From a bacterium (GTDB lineage Bacteria; Vulcanimicrobiota; CADAWZ01), in contig JAKSUM010000051.1 in the NCBI GenBank assembly GCA_024409025.1, positions 1 through 7,872 of the forward strand: a stretch of 7,872 nt of DNA. Direction: 5' to 3'. The position numbers and the translations under genes were made by a program. The notes beneath the pieces are model-generated. The model was given only the letters and a program-made list of their open reading frames with translations, searched no databases and was not told where the DNA came from. Positions 5,683 to 7,872 of this stretch are shown here, piece after piece. The first letter of the stretch is position 1. Each line of letters begins with the position of its first letter.

Positions 5683-6228
5683 TTAGTTTTCTTTTAAGGG
5701 GCAGCCGAGGAGCTTTACGAAATATCTGGCTTCCTCGTCGGTCTTCGCTGTCGTGACAATATTGATGTCCATTCCTCTGACTTTGTCCACTTTATCATAC
5801 TCTATCTCGGGGAATATTGTCTGTTCCTTGAGACCGAAAGCGTAGTTGCCTCTGCCGTCGAACGACTTAGCGGAGAGACCTCTGAAGTCGCGGATTCTGG
5901 GGAGGACTACATTGAAGAGCTTGTCAAGGAAGGTATACATTCTGAGGCCTCTCAGAGTAACCTTGCATCCTATCTTTGCTCCCTCACGGAGCTTGAAGGC
6001 TGCGACCGACTTTCTAGCTTTCGTAATTACAGGGGCCTGTCCAACGATCTGGCTCAGATCTTTTACAGCCGATTCAAGAGCCTTGGGGTTCTGAAGGGCT
6101 TCGCCGAGTCCGATGCTGACGACTACTTTCTCAAGTCTGGGCACCATATTAATATTTTCATACTGGAATTTCTCTTTGAGGAGAGCGACGATCTCTTTGT
6201 CGTATTTTTCTTTAAGTCTGTTGTTCAT
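5683..6228 (-). CDS. rplE: 50S ribosomal protein L5
   Basis: L5 (181 aa, normal length) binds 5S rRNA and contacts the P-site tRNA from the central protuberance. The core [19 protein letters not shown] (69-87) and [15 protein letters not shown] (90-104) are diagnostic. So is [20 protein letters not shown] (109-128), with the C-terminal [10 protein letters not shown] chose the ATG at 6228-6226 with AAGGTGG about seven bases upstream. An in-frame TTG at 6249 would add seven residues and swallow the ribosome-binding site. A strong promoter match (6304-6332) sits about 75 bases upstream. The leader includes a hairpin at 6288-6264 (ATCCCT/GGGGAT with an inner CCT/AGG) clear of the ribosome-binding site. 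Confidence 0.97.
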   Translation of the reverse strand: MNNRLKEKYDKEIVALLKEKFQYENINMVPRLEKVVVSIGLGEALQNPKALESAVKDLSQIVGQAPVITKARKSVAAFKLREGAKIGCKVTLRGLRMYTFLDKLFNVVLPRIRDFRGLSAKSFDGRGNYAFGLKEQTIFPEIEYDKVDKVRGMDINIVTTAKTDEEARYFVKLLGCPLKEN

Positions 6229-6303
6229 TATAAATCCACCTTCTGACAAGTTCCATCAAGCTTATCCCCTGCCTTGAAAGGGAGGGATTCGGAAACTTTA
6301 TAT

Positions 6304-6332
6304 ATTATCCTTTTTTAAAAGGGCTATGTCAA
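6304..6332 (-). promoter_or_regulatory. Strong sigma70-type promoter for rplE-rpsN
   Basis: A perfect -35 TTGACA at 6332-6327 lies 17 bases from GATAAT at 6309-6304, which matches five of six bases of TATAAT. Transcription would start near 6297 and give a leader of about 70 bases. The -35 lies almost entirely in the loop of the hairpin at 6317-6340, so promoter and terminator overlap. Confidence 0.75.
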
Positions 6333-6340
6333 GCCCTTTT
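6317..6340 (-). terminator. Hairpin overlapping the rplE promoter; possible bidirectional terminator
   Basis: AAAAGGGCT (minus 6340-6332) pairs perfectly with AGCCCTTTT (6325-6317), giving nine bp and a 6-base loop. Minus-strand transcripts from rplX end the stem in four T. In the plus direction the stem ends in TTTTT and then TATATTTTTA, which is a better U tract. It may stop rplX transcripts before the rplE promoter and also block antisense transcription. The U tract is short for a firm minus-strand terminator. Confidence 0.5.
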
Positions 6341-6390
6341 TATATTTTTATATTATCTGCTTTGTGGGAAGCATTGATTTCGAAATCCGG

Positions 6391-6507
6391 ACGGGAGGGC
6401 TTTGGCCTTCCCGTTATTATAAACCGGATACCCGGGAGCCGGAGCTCTTCAGGTATCCTGATTTATTGTGCGATCGCCCTTCCGGCAGCGAACGGGCGGT
6501 CATTCAA
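6391..6507 (-). promoter_or_regulatory. Three stem-loops downstream of rplX
   Basis: No ORF is supported in the 289 bases between rplX and rplE. The minus strand shows three structures in order. CGCCC/GGGCG lies just after the rplX stop (about 6498-6476). Next is a two-tier hairpin, GGATACC/GGTATCC (6458-6452 with 6432-6426) enclosing GAGC/GCTC. Last is a 10-position stem with one mismatch, ACGGGAAGGC/GCCCTCCCGT (6414-6405 with 6400-6391), with a 4-base loop. None is followed by a T run, so they look like RNA structure (mRNA end protection or a binding site) and not terminators. Confidence 0.4.
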
Positions 6508-6517
6508 AAGATTACGC

Positions 6518-6862
6518 TTATATCTCTTCTCCGCATTTTCTGCAGACTCTGATGCGTCCGGCTTTGTTGTCAGAAAAGATCTTTTTGACTCTTACGGGCT
6601 TGTCGCACTTGGGGCATACAAGCATAACCTTGCATGAGTGCATAGGCATTGCCTTTTCAATTATGCCGCCCTGTGGAACCTGCGGAGGTCTTGCCTTTGT
6701 ATGGCGCTTTCTCATATTAACGCCGTCAACAATTATTGTGCCCTCATAAGGCATGACCTTGGAAACTTTTCCTTTTTGACCTTCATACTTGCCGGAAACG
6801 ACGACAACTGTATCGCCTTTTCTGACATGAATCTTAGCCGGTTTTCTAACTTTATTTGCCAT
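6518..6862 (-). CDS. rplX: 50S ribosomal protein L24, with zinc-ribbon-like cysteines
   Basis: L24 (114 aa) starts 50S assembly on 23S rRNA and lies near the exit tunnel. The KOW motif is at about 12-40 (HVRKGDTVVVVSGKYEGQKG). It is followed by VDGVNMRKRHTKARPP (45-60) and the typical GGIIEKAMPMHSCKVMLV. The C-terminal part has Cys83-x2-Cys86 and Cys107-x2-Cys110, so it likely binds zinc, as in many but not all L24 proteins. The ATG at 6862-6860 has AAGGTGG seven bases upstream. It lies 161 bases after rplN and 289 bases before rplE, unusually loose for this operon. No clear promoter was found directly ahead of it. Confidence 0.97.
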   Translation of the reverse strand: MANKVRKPAKIHVRKGDTVVVVSGKYEGQKGKVSKVMPYEGTIIVDGVNMRKRHTKARPPQVPQGGIIEKAMPMHSCKVMLVCPKCDKPVRVKKIFSDNKAGRIRVCRKCGEEI

Positions 6863-6882
6863 AATTTTACCACCTTTGAACA

Positions 6883-7016
6883 GCGCCGTTAAGAAGGCGC
6901 ATTCGCAAAATCGAAACCGCTTTGATTAATTTCTGACGGCTTCTGTGTTTCCGGGGTCATCCACGGCCCTTAAGGCCATGGCTGATTATTATTTCCGATT
7001 TTCGGGAAAACTCCCG
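6883..7016 (-). promoter_or_regulatory. Structured rplN-rplX spacer
   Basis: The 161-base spacer holds no supported ORF. On the minus strand I see CGGGA/TCCCG (7016-7012 with 7007-7003), which overlaps an alternative CCGA/TCGG hairpin. CCATGGCC/GGCCGTGG follows (6981-6974 with 6968-6961, eight bp with one G-U, 5-base loop). GCGCC/GGCGC (6900-6896 with 6887-6883) ends a few bases before the rplX ribosome-binding site. None has a good T run, and no convincing -35/-10 pair was found. Confidence 0.35.
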
Positions 7017-7023
7017 GATTAGA

Positions 7024-7392
7024 TTAGAGAACCTCGGGGGCGAGAGAGCAGATTTTCATGAATTCCTTGTCTCTGAGCTCTCTTGCGACTGGCCCGAAGA
7101 TACGGGTTCCCTTAGGATTAAGCTGATCGTTGATGATAACTGCTGCGTTCTCATCAAATCTCAGATAGGAACCGTCGGGTCTTCTTATTTTGTTCTTTGT
7201 GCGGACGACAACCGCCTTTACCACGTCGCCCTTCTTTACAGCGGCTCCGGGTATGGCTTCCTTTACGGATGCCATAATGATATCCCCTACATGGGCAAAT
7301 TTATGATGAAAGCCTTTTTTGACTCTGATGCACATTATTTCTTTTGCGCCGGAGTTATCGGCAACTCTTAATCTGCTCTGTTGCTGAATCAT
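7024..7392 (-). CDS. rplN: 50S ribosomal protein L14
   Basis: L14 (122 aa, the canonical length) lies at the subunit interface, contacts L19 and forms an intersubunit bridge. [20 protein letters not shown] (1-20) and [13 protein letters not shown] (95-107) are family signatures. The ATG at 7392-7390 follows GAGGAG by about eight bases. Unlike most spc operons, where rpsQ and rplN are close, a 107-base gap with a good promoter precedes it. It is followed by 161 structured bases before rplX. Confidence 0.98.
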   Translation of the reverse strand: MIQQQSRLRVADNSGAKEIMCIRVKKGFHHKFAHVGDIIMASVKEAIPGAAVKKGDVVKAVVVRTKNKIRRPDGSYLRFDENAAVIINDQLNPKGTRIFGPVARELRDKEFMKICSLAPEVL

Positions 7393-7419
7393 AGCTGTTA
7401 CTCCTCTTTGATAATCGCT

Positions 7420-7435
7420 CTTAACAGGGGTTAAG
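7420..7435 (-). promoter_or_regulatory. Small hairpin in the rplN leader
   Basis: CTTAAC (7435-7430) pairs with GTTAAG (7425-7420) around CCCT. It lies between the predicted RNA start and the ribosome-binding site, with no T run after it. Any role is unknown. Confidence 0.3.
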
Positions 7436-7456
7436 CCTGCAGATACCTGAGTTAAT

Positions 7457-7485
7457 ATAATAACATATCAGCTCAAATATTGCAA
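7457..7485 (-). promoter_or_regulatory. Extended -10 promoter for rplN
   Basis: -35 TTGCAA (7485-7480, four of six) is 17 bases from TATTAT (7462-7457, five of six). TGT sits directly before the -10, giving the extended -10 motif TGnTATTAT. Transcription would start near 7450, with a leader of about 58 bases. Confidence 0.65.
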
Positions 7486-7499
7486 GCTTTACACCCGGA

Positions 7500-7757
7500 T
7501 TATTTTGCTTTTTCGAGAATCTCGACGACTCTCCAGCATTTGTCCTTGCTCAGAGGCCTTGTTTCCATGATCTTAACGAGGTCGCCTTCATGGCAGCCCT
7601 GCTCGTCATGAGCTTTGAACTTGGATACTTTTTTGATTATTTTCTTGTAAACAGGATGAGCAAACTGGCGTTCGCAGAGAACTACAACCGTCTTGGTCAT
7701 CTTGTCGCTGACAACTTTGCCGATCCTGACTTTTCTCAAATTTCTTTCTTCAGCCAT
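7500..7757 (-). CDS. rpsQ: 30S ribosomal protein S17
   Basis: S17 (85 aa) is an OB-fold primary 16S rRNA-binding protein of the lower 30S body. [19 protein letters not shown] (8-26) and [20 protein letters not shown] (58-77) are the family signatures. The ATG at 7757-7755 gives the normal length and has AAAGG about nine bases upstream. An in-frame TTG at 7799 would overlap the end of rpmC and add unrelated residues. It follows rpmC by 28 bases, the classical order. No terminator is seen after it. Confidence 0.97.
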   Translation of the reverse strand: MAEERNLRKVRIGKVVSDKMTKTVVVLCERQFAHPVYKKIIKKVSKFKAHDEQGCHEGDLVKIMETRPLSKDKCWRVVEILEKAK

Positions 7758-7785
7758 CTCAATGTACCTTTCCTGAAGCCTGGGC

Positions 7786-7872
7786 CTATTCAGCGGCAAG
7801 CTGCTTTTCGGTTATGATAGTGTTTATGCGGGAGATAAGGCGCTTGTTCGTCCTGATCTTCGAGAAATCTCC
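7786..7872 (-). CDS. rpmC: 50S ribosomal protein L29, C-terminal part (runs off right edge)
   Basis: The last 28 codons and a TAG stop (7788-7786) are visible. The peptide begins [20 protein letters not shown] and ends TEKQLAAE. It matches the final helix of L29, whose usual pattern is RIRxxRRxIARIxTxxxE, and L29 is the expected neighbour before S17. L29 lies at the 50S exit tunnel and helps dock trigger factor and SRP. The start and N-terminal half are outside the window. Confidence 0.85.
   Translation of the reverse strand, partial: GDFSKIRTNKRLISRINTIITEKQLAAE

Noticed and set aside
6216..6260. 14-codon ORF overlapping the rplE start in another frame
   Set aside because: It is very short, has only a weak ribosome-binding site and has no support beyond an ATG.
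6376..6387. 12-base palindrome GATTTCGAAATC as an operator
   Set aside because: It is a single short palindrome in AT-rich DNA, and no regulator gene or second copy was seen.
6470..6477. GCGATCGC palindrome, as in the cyanobacterial HIP1 repeat
   Set aside because: I noticed only this copy in the window, and HIP1 needs many copies to mean anything.
7758..7799. Longer S17 start at a TTG overlapping rpmC
   Set aside because: The ATG at 7757 gives the canonical length and N-terminus.
1..7872. CRISPR, tRNA, transposon or phage signals
   Set aside because: No repeat-spacer pattern, cloverleaf, transposase, integrase or terminal inverted repeats were seen.

Overview
The window is a bacterial ribosomal-protein cluster of the spc type, with every recognisable gene on the minus strand, so transcription runs from high to low coordinates. 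In transcription order it holds the 3' end of rpmC (L29), rpsQ (S17), rplN (L14), rplX (L24), rplE (L5), rpsN (zinc-type S14), rpsH (S8), rplF (L6), rplR (L18), rpsE (S5), rplO (L15), secY and adk. After adk come a 90-residue coiled-coil protein I do not recognise and the first 25 codons of a probable membrane protein cut by the left edge.

The host is a bacterium with strong Shine-Dalgarno sequences, moderate GC content and AT-rich, sigma70/sigmaA-like promoters. I cannot name the phylum. Useful clues are the absence of rpmD (L30) between rpsE and rplO, a four-cysteine S14, two CxxC pairs in L24, a zinc-type adenylate kinase with a short LID, and no map, infA or rpmJ after adk.

The genes themselves are ordinary. 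What stands out is the DNA between them. spc operons are usually tight, but here the gaps in transcription order are 28 (rpmC-rpsQ), 107 (rpsQ-rplN), 161 (rplN-rplX), 289 (rplX-rplE), 27 (rplE-rpsN), 363 (rpsN-rpsH), 13, 22, 12, 169 (rpsE-rplO), a 1-base overlap (rplO-secY), 80 (secY-adk), 198 and 58 bases. The long gaps carry good promoter matches (before rplN, rplE, rpsH and the 90-aa gene), terminator-like hairpins and runs of stem-loops. The cluster therefore looks split into several units, each able to have its own start and leader control.

Three gaps deserve most attention. The rpsE-rplO gap, where rpmD normally sits, folds on paper into a long helix ending in U6. The secY-adk gap has an 11-bp hairpin plus U8 directly against the adk ribosome-binding site. 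The gap before the leftmost gene has one hairpin arm that can pair either with an upstream partner (terminator) or with a second copy of that partner containing the next gene's ribosome-binding site. All folds were drawn by hand from the sequence, with no energy calculation or homology search.
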